From Mesorhizobium zhangyense (lineage in GTDB: Bacteria > Pseudomonadota > Alphaproteobacteria > Rhizobiales > Rhizobiaceae), in assembly GCF_011045115.1 (NCBI RefSeq), contig NZ_JAAKZG010000012.1, positions 111,285 through 175,284 of the forward strand: DNA of 64,000 bases. Reading direction: 5' to 3'. This document shows, one piece after another, positions 25,757-34,472 of this stretch. Under the pieces are notes generated by a model. The model saw nothing but the letters and a program-made list of their open reading frames with translations. It had not been told where the DNA came from and ran no database searches. Within the stretch, counting starts at the first letter, position 1; each line of letters starts with the position of its first letter. The position numbers were made by a program, and so were the translations under genes.

Positions 25757-26000
25757 CACCCCCACCCCTTACCCCCGACCCTTGTGGGCAGGGCAATCTC
25801 GTATGGAGTTCGACCCCCACTCCGTCTCGGCTTCGCCGAGCCACCTCTCCCCCGATCGACGGGGGAGAGGAAAAGCCGTCCGCAAGGCTGGCACCCTTCC
25901 TCTCCCCTTTTGAGGGGGAGAGGTGGCGCGCGAAGCGCGACGGAGTGGGGGTAAGCCGTGCCATATGCGATTGCCCTGCCCACAAGGGGGTGGGGGTAAT
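25757..26000. repeat. Nested compound palindromic repeat
   Basis: The 350-bp gap between the convergent glycerate kinase and glutamine-synthetase-like genes holds a nested structure of about 240 bp. The outer arms (CCCACCCCTTACCCCCG with CTTGTGGGCAGGGCAATCTC) recur inverted at the right end as GATTGCCCTGCCCACAAG and GGGTGGGGGTAA. The middle arms are CCCCCACTCCGTCTC and GACGGAGTGGGGG. The innermost hairpins are CTCCCCCGATCGACGGGGGAG and CTCCCCTTTTGAGGGGGAG. The rest of the gap shows nothing else. Confidence 0.85.
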
Positions 26001-26071
26001 GCCGGTCGCGCTGACGGCCCTCATCCAGAGGTGCTCGCAAAGCGAGCCTCGAAGGACGTCCCCCGATCCCC

Positions 26072-27457
26072 TCACACTTCATGCAAATAAAGATGATAAT
26101 CCAGCTCGCTCACGGTGCGGGCGACGCGGAACAGTTCGGCTTCCTTGATCGCTGTGAACGTGCGGTGCAAATCCTCGCCGAGCGCCTGTTTGAGGAAAGA
26201 CGAACCCTTGGCCGCCTCGATGGCCGAGCGCCAGTCGGCGGGCATGGAACTGCTTGAGGCGCCTTGCTCGTAGCCGTTGCCGGTGGTTTCCGGGCCGGGA
26301 TCGAGCTTTTCGTCGAGGCCTTTCGCAATACCGGCAAGCACGGTCGCTGCGACCAGATAAGGATTGGCATCGACGCCTGACGGACGATGCTCGATGCGGC
26401 GGTTTTTTGCGTCGCCTGCAGGTACACGCAGGGCCACCGAGCGATTGTTGACGCCCCATGTCGGCGCGATCGGCGCATAGGACTGCGAGACGAAGCGCCG
26501 CCAGGAATTGGCATGCGGGGCAAAGATCAGCATGGATTCGGCCATGGTTTCAGTCAGCCCGCCCAGCGCATGCAGCAGCGCGGGCGACCATGCGCCTTCT
26601 TTGGCTTCAGTGAAGACGTTCTTGCCGGCATCGTCCTGCAGCGAGACATGCAGGTGCATGCCGGAGCCGGCATATTTCTCGATCGGCTTGGCCATGAAGC
26701 AGGCGGTGACGCCGTGGCGGCGGGCCTGCATGCGCACCAGCCGCTTCAGCATCAACAAGTCGTCTGCTGCCTGCATGATGTCCTTGCGGTAGTGCAGCGT
26801 CAGCTCGTATTGGCCGGGCGCATATTCCGAAATGACGGTCTCCGCTGGAATACCTTGCGCCTTGGCGGCGGCGTAGATGTCGGAAAACAACGGCTCCATG
26901 CCATGGAGATGGTCGACCGAATAGACCTCGGTCTTGCCGCTTTTGCGCCCGTCGAGCACAGCACTTGCGGGCTGCACGCGGCCTTCGCCATCGCGCTCAT
27001 TTGCGAGGAGAAAAAATTCGAGCTCGAAGGCGCCCGCCGGATGCAGGCCTCTGGCCGCAAGCGCCTCGACCTGCCGCACCAGTGCCAGCCGTGGGTCGGA
27101 GGTCATCGGCGCGCCGTCGAGATGGAACATCGACATCAGCAACTGGCCGCGCGGCGGGTTGGTCGCGTGCAGCGGCTTCAGCGTGCCGGGGATGGGCCAA
27201 GCGCGCAGGTCGCCGTCGCCGGAATCCCAGATCAGCCCGGTTTCGTGCACGTCCTCGCCGGTGATGTCGAGGCCGAGGATGGAGATCGGCAGATGCCGGC
27301 CGCCCTCATAGATGCCCATCAACTCATGCCGGCGGATGATTTTTCCGCGGCCGATGCCGTTGGCGTCGGTCAGCACGATATCGAAGGCTTCGATCTCGGG
27401 ATGCGCTTCGAGAAACGCCTTGGCCTCGTCGGCGGTCGAACCGGTGGGTGAAGTCAT
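26072..27457 (-). CDS. Glutamine synthetase family protein, probable gamma-glutamylpolyamine synthetase (PuuA-like)
   Basis: A 461-aa ATP-dependent ligase of the glutamine-synthetase superfamily. The N-terminal beta-grasp part (FDIVLTDANGIGRGKIIRR) is followed by the catalytic core: GAFELEFFLLA (metal-binding Glu), EYAPGQYELTL, GSGMHLHVSLQD (the His loop), and NNRSVALRVPAGDAKNRRIE. The GSGMHLH and NGIGRGK forms are typical of PuuA/GlnT-like enzymes, which join glutamate to polyamines or other amines, rather than housekeeping GlnA. It follows an aminotransferase gene by 32 bases, suggesting breakdown of an amine through a gamma-glutamyl intermediate. The substrate is not known. Confidence 0.85.
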   Translation of the reverse strand: MTSPTGSTADEAKAFLEAHPEIEAFDIVLTDANGIGRGKIIRRHELMGIYEGGRHLPISILGLDITGEDVHETGLIWDSGDGDLRAWPIPGTLKPLHATNPPRGQLLMSMFHLDGAPMTSDPRLALVRQVEALAARGLHPAGAFELEFFLLANERDGEGRVQPASAVLDGRKSGKTEVYSVDHLHGMEPLFSDIYAAAKAQGIPAETVISEYAPGQYELTLHYRKDIMQAADDLLMLKRLVRMQARRHGVTACFMAKPIEKYAGSGMHLHVSLQDDAGKNVFTEAKEGAWSPALLHALGGLTETMAESMLIFAPHANSWRRFVSQSYAPIAPTWGVNNRSVALRVPAGDAKNRRIEHRPSGVDANPYLVAATVLAGIAKGLDEKLDPGPETTGNGYEQGASSSSMPADWRSAIEAAKGSSFLKQALGEDLHRTFTAIKEAELFRVARTVSELDYHLYLHEV

Positions 27458-27489
27458 TTAGGGATACTCTGTTGTGAAAGGCGCTTGTC

Positions 27490-28872
27490 TCACGCCGTGA
27501 GTTGCGCGGCAATGTCGCCGAAAGCCGAGATCAGGCGGTCGACCTGCGCCTTTGTGGTGGCCGGCGAAATCAGCATCATGTTGTGGAACGGCGCAATGAG
27601 AATGCCGCGATTGACCAGAGCGACGTGAATGGCCGCTTCGAGCTCGGATGCGTGGGCGGCATCGGCCTCGCTGCCGTTCTTCAGCGGTCCCGGCGCGCAG
27701 ATGAACTCGACGCGCGCGCCGACGCGGCGGACATGCCAGGGCAGCTTGTGCTTTGCTATCGCGGCCTCCAGCCCGGCAGCGAGCCTGCCGGCGAGCTTTT
27801 CCATATGGGCGTAGTTTTCCTCGGTCATCACCTCTTCAAGGGCTGCGCGCATGGCGGCGAATTGCAGCGGGTTGGCCGAAAGCGTCGTGCCCATGCCGGA
27901 ATAGCCGGGCTGCTTGGAACGGTTATAGGCTTCGTAGCGCGCGGCAAGTTCGTCGCTTATGCCCCAGACACTGGCCGGCACACCGCCGGCGACCGGTTTA
28001 CCAAGCACGAAAAGGTCGGGCTCCAGCCCGTAGCGCTGGGTGTAGCCGCCGGGGCCGGTGGAGATGGTGTGGGTTTCGTCGATCAGCAGCAGCGTGCCGG
28101 TGGCGCGGGTCGCCTTGCGCAAGCCTTCGAGGAAGCCTGGTTCGGGCAGAACCATACAGCAATTGGTCAGCACCGGCTCGGTGATGACGCAGGCGACATC
28201 CTGGTCGGCAAGCGCTGCCTCAAGCGCCGGCAGGTCGTTGAATTCGACGATTTTCGTGCCCTGTGTGAGGTCGCGGAATTCGCCGGTGAGGCCGGGTTTG
28301 TTGGCCGGCTTGCCATTGTCCAGCCGCACGAAGGTTTCATCGACCGAGCCGTGATAGCAGCCGTTGAAGACGAGGATTTTTGGCCGGTTGGTGACGGCGC
28401 GGGCGACGCGCAGCGCGAAACGATTGGCGTCGGTGGCGGTGGTGGCGATCTGCCAATGTGGCAGGCCGAAGCGTTCGGAAAGCAGCTTGCCGAGCACCAG
28501 CGCGTCTTCCGACGGCAGCATGTAGGTCAGGCCGCGGCGACTCTGGCGGCGGATCGCCTTGGCCACCGGGGCAGGCGAGTGGCCGAACATCGAGCCGGTA
28601 TCGCCGAGGCAGAAATCGGCAAGCTTGTTGCCGTCGACATCGGTGATGGTCGCGCCCTTGGCCTTTTCGACGAGGATCGGGAAAGGGGTCGGCCAGTCGT
28701 TCATCCAGTGCATCGGCACGCCGCCGAAAAACCCTTTCACGCCCTTGCCGACGGCAGCTTCCGATTTCGGCCGCGCCTTGCGGAAAATCTTGGCCTCGGC
28801 CGCGCGGATGGAGTCTATCCGCGAGGAGGAAATGCCGCCCTGCGTGGCGGCCGCGCCTGTCGATGATTGCAA
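27490..28872 (-). CDS. Class III aminotransferase (glutamate-1-semialdehyde aminomutase-like)
   Basis: A 460-aa PLP enzyme of aminotransferase class III. The PLP-contacting LLLIDETHTISTGPGG segment is near residue 270. The Schiff-base Lys is in LFVLGKPVAGGVPASVWG near 300. CYHGSVDE near 170 contacts the cofactor phosphate. The start is TTG at 28872 with AGG 6 bases upstream, and no nearby ATG precedes the conserved N-terminal region. It is co-transcribed with the downstream glutamine-synthetase-like gene. The pair probably degrades an amine, diamine or amino acid. The precise amino donor is not known. Confidence 0.85.
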   Translation of the reverse strand: MQSSTGAAATQGGISSSRIDSIRAAEAKIFRKARPKSEAAVGKGVKGFFGGVPMHWMNDWPTPFPILVEKAKGATITDVDGNKLADFCLGDTGSMFGHSPAPVAKAIRRQSRRGLTYMLPSEDALVLGKLLSERFGLPHWQIATTATDANRFALRVARAVTNRPKILVFNGCYHGSVDETFVRLDNGKPANKPGLTGEFRDLTQGTKIVEFNDLPALEAALADQDVACVITEPVLTNCCMVLPEPGFLEGLRKATRATGTLLLIDETHTISTGPGGYTQRYGLEPDLFVLGKPVAGGVPASVWGISDELAARYEAYNRSKQPGYSGMGTTLSANPLQFAAMRAALEEVMTEENYAHMEKLAGRLAAGLEAAIAKHKLPWHVRRVGARVEFICAPGPLKNGSEADAAHASELEAAIHVALVNRGILIAPFHNMMLISPATTKAQVDRLISAFGDIAAQLTA

Positions 28873-29193
28873 GATTACCTGCCTGTTTGCCCCTGTCGGC
28901 GGAATTTGTAGCGTCCGGCGTAAGGTCAGGCAATGGCGGGCGGTTGGGGCAGGGGGGTGATGGTGGTGTCTGAGGCGCGTGTTCGTTCTGAAACGTCGCG
29001 CTGCCCCTCACCCTTACCCTCTCCCCGTGAAAAACGGGGAGAGGGGACGTCTACGTGGAGCTTCATCCTGCTCTCTACATGACGGACAGAAGGAAATTGG
29101 CCGCAACGCCAACGCCTCCCTCTCCCCGTCCTTACGGGGAGAGGGTAAGGGTGAGGGGCAGCGCCTACGTCTGAAGTTTATTGCGGAGTCAGC
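28873..29193. other. 321-bp intergenic region with one palindromic repeat
   Basis: This gap separates two minus-strand genes. Its left part (28873-29000) should hold the promoter of the aminotransferase operon, but no convincing -35/-10 pair stands out. The right part is the repeat at 29001-29165. No ORF with a ribosome site was found. Confidence 0.5.
29001..29165. repeat. Palindromic intergenic repeat
   Basis: Hairpins CTCCCCGTGAAAAACGGGGAG and CTCCCCGTCCTTACGGGGAG lie between matching ends CTGCCCCTCACCCTTACC and GGTAAGGGTGAGGGGCAG. The middle part (GAGCTTCATCCTGCTCTC) is a degenerate form of the other copies, so this is a symmetric variant with both outer ends the same in inverse. Confidence 0.85.
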
Positions 29194-30168
29194 TCAGCCC
29201 GTAATATCGATGACGCCGCAATCACCTGCCTCCGAGCCGAAGGCGATGCGCTTTTCATCGTTGTCCCAGGCCATCGCGGTGATCGCGCCCTTGCCGGGGC
29301 GCCGCAGCAGCACTTCCTTGGCGTCGGCGAAGCGTGCGGCGATGATCATGCCGTCATTGTAGCCGATGGCGACGATGTCCTCGCTCGGGTGGCAGGCGAC
29401 GCAGGTGACGGCGGCATTGCCGCGCGTGCCGAGTTCCAGCGGCGCCTTGCCCATCGGGCCGTCCTTGCCGGTGAAGGGCCAGACGATGGCTGCCGGCGCG
29501 CCGGAGCTTGCCAGCCATTTGCCCTTGGCGCTCCACGACATGCTTTTGACCTTCAGGGGATAGCCGGTCATGCGCATGTGCTTGCCGTCGGCAAGCTTCC
29601 AGCCATGCAGCGCATTTTCCTGCATCGAGGTGACGAGGAAATTGCCGTCCGGCGAAAAGGTGATGCCGGTGTGGGCGCCGGCCCATTCGAGGTCCACCGG
29701 CTTGCCTTCGGTCGCCGGGAAATGCAGCGTCGCGCCATTGTAGCGGGCAACGCCGAAGCGCATGCCCTTGGGCGCGAAGGCCAACCCTTCGACCGAACGC
29801 GGATGGGTGAAATCCCTGGTCTTGCCGTCGGCAAAGCGCACCGTGGCGGTCTTGCCGGTGGCAAAGGCGATGGCGCCTTGCGGGCCGCTGGCTACGCTGG
29901 TGATCCATTTCCTGCCGGCCTCGGCAAGCGTTTCAACGCTGTCGTTCGCGCCGATTGCGCGGACCTTGCCGTCCTCGCCGCCGGTGACCAGCCGCGAGCG
30001 GGCGGCGTCATAGGCGGTCGAGAGAAGCCCGTCGTGAAGCTCGGTCCATTTGTGGCCGTGGTCGAGGCGATGGACGACGCCGTCGGCCAGCGCGAAATGC
30101 GGTACGCCGCCGAGGAAGATGGTGGCGATGCAGTGACCTTCGAGGTCGAGCGGGGCGACTGTGGGCAT
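29194..30168 (-). CDS. WD40 repeat beta-propeller protein
   Basis: A 324-aa protein made of about six to seven WD40-like blades. Examples are LVTGGEDGKVRAIGAND near residue 60, ITFSPDGNFLVTSMQENALHGWKL near 170 and ACHPSEDIVAIGYNDGMIIAARF near 258. There is no signal peptide or enzymatic motif. It is separated by a repeat from the COG0523 GTPase gene on the same strand. A WD40 protein beside this GTPase is a pairing I believe is common in rhizobia, which suggests a shared metal-related role, but nothing in the sequence shows its function. Confidence 0.8.
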   Translation of the reverse strand: MPTVAPLDLEGHCIATIFLGGVPHFALADGVVHRLDHGHKWTELHDGLLSTAYDAARSRLVTGGEDGKVRAIGANDSVETLAEAGRKWITSVASGPQGAIAFATGKTATVRFADGKTRDFTHPRSVEGLAFAPKGMRFGVARYNGATLHFPATEGKPVDLEWAGAHTGITFSPDGNFLVTSMQENALHGWKLADGKHMRMTGYPLKVKSMSWSAKGKWLASSGAPAAIVWPFTGKDGPMGKAPLELGTRGNAAVTCVACHPSEDIVAIGYNDGMIIAARFADAKEVLLRRPGKGAITAMAWDNDEKRIAFGSEAGDCGVIDITG

Positions 30169-30196
30169 GGGCGAGCTATTCCATTGAAAGATTTGT

Positions 30197-30320
30197 GCTG
30201 CCCCTCACCCTTACCCTCTCCCCGCAAGAACGGGGAGAGGGGGGCGTCAGCGTTGGAGCTTCCACCTTCTCCCCGTCATTATACGGGGAGAAGGTGCCGG
30301 CAGGCGGATGAGGGGCAGCA
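30197..30320. repeat. Palindromic intergenic repeat
   Basis: Hairpins CTCCCCGCAAGAACGGGGAG and CTCCCCGTCATTATACGGGGAG separated by GGGGGCGTCAGCGTTGGAGC, with ends CTGCCCCTCACCC and GGCGGATGAGGGGCAG. It lies between the GTPase gene and the WD40 gene, probably within their common transcript. Confidence 0.85.
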
Positions 30321-30346
30321 AATACGCAGCAGATTGGCCGTGGAGC

Positions 30347-31402
30347 TTAAGCAGCCTGGCAGGCGTCGAAGCTGCGCTTCAGGCGTTCGGCGTCCAGTTC
30401 GCGACCAATGAAGACGAGGCGGCTTTCGTGCTTTTCGTCGTCCTTCCAGGCGCGCTGGTGGTCGCCCTCGACGATCATGTGGACGCCCTGGATGACATAG
30501 CGGTCCGGGTCGTCCTTGATGGCGATGATGCCCTTCAGTCGCAGGATATTCGGGCCTTCCATCTGGGTGATCTTCTCGATCCAGGGGAAGAATTTTTTCT
30601 GGTCCATCTCGCCGCCGCGCAGGGAGACCGACTGCACCGTCACGTCATGGATCGAAGAGGCTTCGCCGTGATGATGATGGTGGTGATCATGGTGATGATG
30701 ATCGTGGTCGCAATCCGGGCCGCACTCATGGTCGTGGTCGTGGTCATGCGCTTCGAGGAAATGCGGGTCGTTTTCCAGCGCGCGCTTCAGGTCGAAAGCG
30801 CCGCGGTCGAGCACGGTGTCCAGCGGTACGCCGGCGCGGGTGGTGCGATGGATGGCGGCGGCCGGGTTGATGGCGCGGATCGTGGCTTCCACGTCTCGCA
30901 GTTCTTCCGGGGTGACGAGATCGGTCTTGTTGAGCACGATGACGTCGGCAAAAGCGATCTGGTCCTCGGCCTCGCGCGAATCCTTCAGGCGCAGCGGCAG
31001 GTGCTTGGCATCGACCAGCGCCACGACGGCGTCGAGCTTGGTCTTGGAGCGGACATCGTCATCCATGAAAAAGGTTTGTGCGACCGGAACGGGGTCGGCC
31101 AGGCCGGTGGTTTCGACGACGATGGCATCGAAGCGGCCGGGACGGCGCATCAGGCCCTCGACGACGCGGATCAGGTCGCCGCGCACCGTGCAGCAGACGC
31201 AGCCATTGTTCATCTCGTAGATTTCCTCGTCGGATTCCACGATCAGGTCGTTGTCGATGCCGATTTCGCCGAATTCATTGACGATGACGGCGTAGCGCTT
31301 GCCGTGGTTTTCGGAGAGAATGCGGTTAAGCAGCGTCGTCTTGCCGGAGCCGAGATAGCCGGTCAGGACGGTCACCGGGATCTGCGTCTGTGCTTCGCTC
31401 AT
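30347..31402 (-). CDS. COG0523 (CobW/ZigA-type) GTPase with histidine-rich metal loop
   Basis: A 351-aa G3E-family GTPase, a probable metallochaperone. The Walker [10 protein letters not shown] is near residue 16, the family CxCC metal motif appears as [13 protein letters not shown] near 65, and the base-recognition motif is LNKTD near 160. A long His/Asp stretch at about residues 216-247 carries more than a dozen His and would bind zinc, cobalt or nickel. The CobW C-terminal domain follows. The ATG at 31402 (MSEAQTQI) has GAGGACC upstream and is chosen over the open start at 31465. No Zur-type palindrome is seen upstream, so zinc control is not supported by the sequence. Confidence 0.9.
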   Translation of the reverse strand: MSEAQTQIPVTVLTGYLGSGKTTLLNRILSENHGKRYAVIVNEFGEIGIDNDLIVESDEEIYEMNNGCVCCTVRGDLIRVVEGLMRRPGRFDAIVVETTGLADPVPVAQTFFMDDDVRSKTKLDAVVALVDAKHLPLRLKDSREAEDQIAFADVIVLNKTDLVTPEELRDVEATIRAINPAAAIHRTTRAGVPLDTVLDRGAFDLKRALENDPHFLEAHDHDHDHECGPDCDHDHHHHDHHHHHHGEASSIHDVTVQSVSLRGGEMDQKKFFPWIEKITQMEGPNILRLKGIIAIKDDPDRYVIQGVHMIVEGDHQRAWKDDEKHESRLVFIGRELDAERLKRSFDACQAA

Positions 31403-31574
31403 GATGGTCCTCGGATGGATTGTTGCTTCCATATAGGATGCTGAAAGCGGATTTGCACGTGCCAATCCACGCAGTTCAACCGGCCAGCCGGCATTACCGA
31501 AATGTCATTGGGATGTGCGTGTGGAAGCGCCTAGATAGAAGGCCCGGGGCTTCAGCATTGCAAAGGAAGTTTCA

Positions 31575-32309
31575 ATGACAGCCAGGCAATTTGCGACCAG
31601 GATGAACCGCCGCCAGGCACTCGGATTGATCGCCGTGACGGCAACCGGCGGCGCTTTCGTGACGCCAGCGGCGCGTGCGGCGGTAGGGTCGCCCTTTGGA
31701 AACGCATCACTGCTGATGCCCGGTGCCGGCGTCTGTACGATCACGCCGGAGGTGACAGAAGGTCCGTTCTATTTCGATCCCGAACTTGAGCGGCAGGACA
31801 TCACAGAAGGCCGGCAGGGCGTGCCGCTGACGGTGCGCCTGCAGGCGGTCGACAACCAGTGCCGGCCTCTGGTCAAGGCGCGGGTCGATATCTGGCACTG
31901 CGACGCCAAGGGCATCTATTCCGGCTATCCCCGGCAGGGCGACGGTCGCGATATCGACACGAGCGGCGAGAAATTCCTGCGCGGCATCCAGCACACAGAC
32001 GAGCAGGGCATCGTCTCGTTCCAGACGATCTATCCCGGCTGGTATCGCGGACGCACCACGCATATCCACTTCAAGGTCTTTCCCGACGCGAATACGGCGA
32101 TGACCGGGCAGTTGTTCTTTCCCGACGATCTCAGCGAGCATCTTTTCACGACGGTTGCGCCATACACGGACCGGCCCGAAAAGCGCGATATGTTCAACGC
32201 GCAGGACGGCATCGCGCGTCAGGCCGGGCCGATGTCGCAAGCAGCCCTGCGCGAGACCAAGGCCGCTTATGAGGCGCTGCTGGTCGTCGCCGTGAAAGCG
32301 GATACCTGA
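31575..32309 (+). CDS. Intradiol ring-cleavage dioxygenase-like protein with export signal
   Basis: A 244-aa protein of the intradiol dioxygenase superfamily, whose members open catechol-type rings with Fe(III). An N-terminal RRQALGLIAVTATGGAF stretch followed by ARAAVG looks like a Tat-type signal, so it is probably periplasmic. The iron ligands expected for the family can be placed in GIYSGYP (Tyr), TIYPGWYRGR (Tyr) and RTTHIHFKVF (two His). Cytoplasmic catechol and protocatechuate dioxygenases lack signal peptides, so this belongs to the exported subgroup of unknown substrate. The ATG at 31575 follows AAGGAAG. It stands alone between divergent and downstream units. Confidence 0.83.
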   Translation: MTARQFATRMNRRQALGLIAVTATGGAFVTPAARAAVGSPFGNASLLMPGAGVCTITPEVTEGPFYFDPELERQDITEGRQGVPLTVRLQAVDNQCRPLVKARVDIWHCDAKGIYSGYPRQGDGRDIDTSGEKFLRGIQHTDEQGIVSFQTIYPGWYRGRTTHIHFKVFPDANTAMTGQLFFPDDLSEHLFTTVAPYTDRPEKRDMFNAQDGIARQAGPMSQAALRETKAAYEALLVVAVKADT

Positions 32310-32521
32310 ACCGCCGGCAAAAAATCTGCATTTGCGCGAAAGCAATTTTAGTTTGTCATCTAAATGAAATATGCGTCTGGCATTAGCGCTGCGGGCACAA
32401 TCGTCGATTGCCGGCAAAGCTTCGCCTCGAATACCGGGAATATGTCTGTTTGCCGATTGTCATTGTGAAGACCGGGACTATTCTGCGCTGAAGGCGACGG
32501 CGCGGCCAGGAAAGGTAAAAA

Positions 32522-32995
32522 ATGGCCAAGGCAGATAAGAGCGCGACCATGAGCCGGCTGCATTCGGCGGCGAGACTGGCGCGGACAGCGCTGGCGTCGC
32601 GGCTTCTTGCGCACGGCTTCTATGCCGGCCAGGACCAGATCATGCTGTCGCTGGACCATGAAGACGGGCAGACCCCCGGCCAGTTGGCGACGCGGCTCGG
32701 CGTTCGCCCGCCGACCATCACCAAGACGATAAACCGGCTTCAGGCGCAGGGCTTTCTGGAAAAGCGCGCCTCCGAAGCCGATGCGCGGCAGGCGCATATC
32801 TTCCTGACCGAGACGGGTAGGGACACCATCCGGGCCATCGAGAAATCGGTGCGCAAGACCGAGAAGCAGGCGTTTCGGGGTCTCGACAAGAAGGAGCAGA
32901 AGGCGCTCGCCAAACTTCTGTCCCGGATCGAAGCCAATCTCTCCGATGCCGCGACGATCGAGGCCGATGACGAGATCGAACTGACGGAAGATTAA
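32522..32995 (+). CDS. MarR-family transcriptional regulator
   Basis: A 157-aa MarR-type regulator. The winged-helix core is visible as TPGQLATRLGVRPPTITKTI, then NRLQAQGFLEKRASEADARQ, then HIFLTETGRDTI. The C-terminal helix region (KAFRGLDKKEQ-like, here QAFRGLDKKEQKALAKLLSR) would dimerise. The ATG follows CCAGGAAAGG. A loose inverted repeat TTTAG(8)CTAAA at 32347-32364 in the upstream gap could be its own operator, but is weak. The target genes are not clear. Confidence 0.88.
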   Translation: MAKADKSATMSRLHSAARLARTALASRLLAHGFYAGQDQIMLSLDHEDGQTPGQLATRLGVRPPTITKTINRLQAQGFLEKRASEADARQAHIFLTETGRDTIRAIEKSVRKTEKQAFRGLDKKEQKALAKLLSRIEANLSDAATIEADDEIELTED

Positions 32996-33019
32996 AGCTT
33001 GTCTACGCGTTAGCCGGCG

Positions 33020-33919
33020 TCAAGCCGACTGACGACGTGCAATCAACCCTTCGGCAAAGGCGGGGCGGGTCAGCGCAGACCATCGGCCCGGCGTAAGCCC
33101 GTAAGCCTTCTTGAACTGTCGATTGAAATGGCTCTGGTCGCTGAAACCGGCGGTCACCGCGATCTCCGCCAGTGGTTCACCCGTTTCGATCATCCGGCGA
33201 GCGCTCTGAAGCCGGCGCATCAACAGGAAACGGTGCGGGCTTGTCGAAAACACAGCCCGGAAATGCCGCGACAGTGCGTAGCGATCGAGACCGGTCACAG
33301 CTTCCAGTTCCTCCGAGCGCACAACGCGCATGGCATTTGCATCCAGAAAATCGCGGGCGAGGCTTGCTGCCCGCAGCGCCGGCTTGCCGACCGGTTGTGC
33401 CGGCCGGCCTGAATGCCGCGAAAGGCTGCGCGCCAGTTGTGTCACGAAATCGTCGATAAACAGCTCGTCCAGTGCCCGATCGAGTGGGCCGAGTGCCGAA
33501 AGCAACGTTGCGCTAAGCGCATTGTCGCTGAGCACGGCCTCGTCGACGAAGGGCAGTACCCCGCCTTCATTGCCCAGGCATTCGAGAAGAAGCGACGGCT
33601 CCAGATAAAGCATCCGGTAGCGCAGGCCGTCCTCGGTGCCGGCGCCGCCGTCGTGCAGCTCGTCCGGATGCAGCACGATGATCTGCCCCGGCGCGCTGTG
33701 ACGCGTCCGGCCGCGATAGCGGAAGGTCTGGATGCCGTGCAGCGTCACGCCGATCGCATAGGTGTCGTGGCGATGCATGTCGAAGGCATTGCCCGAGAAC
33801 CGGGCCTCGATGCGCTCGATGCCGGCAAGCGCGGGTGCCGAGATGATCCGGTTGTCACCTTCGTTTGCGCACAAACGTCCAAGACCTTGGGAAGGCGCGG
33901 TGCTTAGATCGTCAGGCAT
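33020..33919 (-). CDS. AraC-family transcriptional regulator
   Basis: A 299-aa regulator with an N-terminal AraC-type cupin (DMHRHDTYAIGVTLHGIQTF, GQIIVLHPDELHDG) and a C-terminal double helix-turn-helix (LEAVTGLDRYALSRHFRAVF, then PLAEIAVTAGFSDQSHFNRQ with FKKAYGLTPGRW). The ATG at 33919 is preferred. An in-frame GTG six bases earlier is possible. Its start is only about 30 bases from that of the divergent DUF2000 gene, so their promoters must overlap, and that gene is the likely target. The ligand is unknown. Confidence 0.9.
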   Translation of the reverse strand: MPDDLSTAPSQGLGRLCANEGDNRIISAPALAGIERIEARFSGNAFDMHRHDTYAIGVTLHGIQTFRYRGRTRHSAPGQIIVLHPDELHDGGAGTEDGLRYRMLYLEPSLLLECLGNEGGVLPFVDEAVLSDNALSATLLSALGPLDRALDELFIDDFVTQLARSLSRHSGRPAQPVGKPALRAASLARDFLDANAMRVVRSEELEAVTGLDRYALSRHFRAVFSTSPHRFLLMRRLQSARRMIETGEPLAEIAVTAGFSDQSHFNRQFKKAYGLTPGRWSALTRPAFAEGLIARRQSA

Positions 33920-33949
33920 AATCACATCCGCACAACATCAAGGCGTTTC

Positions 33950-34357
33950 ATGTTCGATACAAAATTTGCAATCGTGTTGCGAGACAATCTCGCCACCTGG
34001 CAGGAACTCAATGTCACGGCCTTTCTCGCCAGCGGCATCGTCGCCCAGCTTCCGGCCATCATAGGCGATCCCTATCGGGATGCCGCCGGCAATCTTTACA
34101 ATCCGATGTCGATCCAGCCCGTTATCGTGCTCTCCGCCGATGGCGCAACCATGGCGAAGATTCATCAGCGTTCGCTGGAACGCGGCGTGAAGACCTCGCT
34201 CTATGTCGAGGAGATGTTTTCTACCGGTCATGACGTGGCCAACCGGGAGGTGTTCGGCAAGTTCGGACCGGACGATGCGAAGGTTGTCGGGATTGCCCTT
34301 AGGGCCGAAAAGAAGCTCGTCGACAAGATCGTCAAGGGTGCGCGCATGCACGCCTGA
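33950..34357 (+). CDS. DUF2000 family protein
   Basis: A 135-aa protein of the DUF2000 family, with the usual start FDTKFAIVLRDNLATWQELN, the middle NPMSIQPVIVLSADG and the end GIALRAEKKLVDKIVKGAR. No function has been shown for the family. It is divergently paired with the AraC-type regulator with a gap of about 30 bases, so it is probably its target. A DMT-family exporter gene lies 116 bases downstream on the same strand and could be co-transcribed. Confidence 0.8.
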   Translation: MFDTKFAIVLRDNLATWQELNVTAFLASGIVAQLPAIIGDPYRDAAGNLYNPMSIQPVIVLSADGATMAKIHQRSLERGVKTSLYVEEMFSTGHDVANREVFGKFGPDDAKVVGIALRAEKKLVDKIVKGARMHA

Positions 34358-34472
34358 TCCGGCAATCCTGCCATATCGGCCGACAATTGCGCCCTGCGGT
34401 GTTTTTCAACTTGCGCTGACCTGCTTCGTGGCCGACAAGCGGGGATAACGATCACCGAAACGACTGCTTCCC

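Noticed and set aside
31403..31574. Zinc-uptake regulator (Zur) box before the COG0523 GTPase
   Set aside because: I looked for a GTTATA-type dyad and found none, so zinc control is not claimed.
32347..32364. TTTAG(8)CTAAA repeat as MarR operator
   Set aside because: Arms are only five bases in an AT-rich gap, so chance is likely. Mentioned with the MarR gene but not listed as a site.
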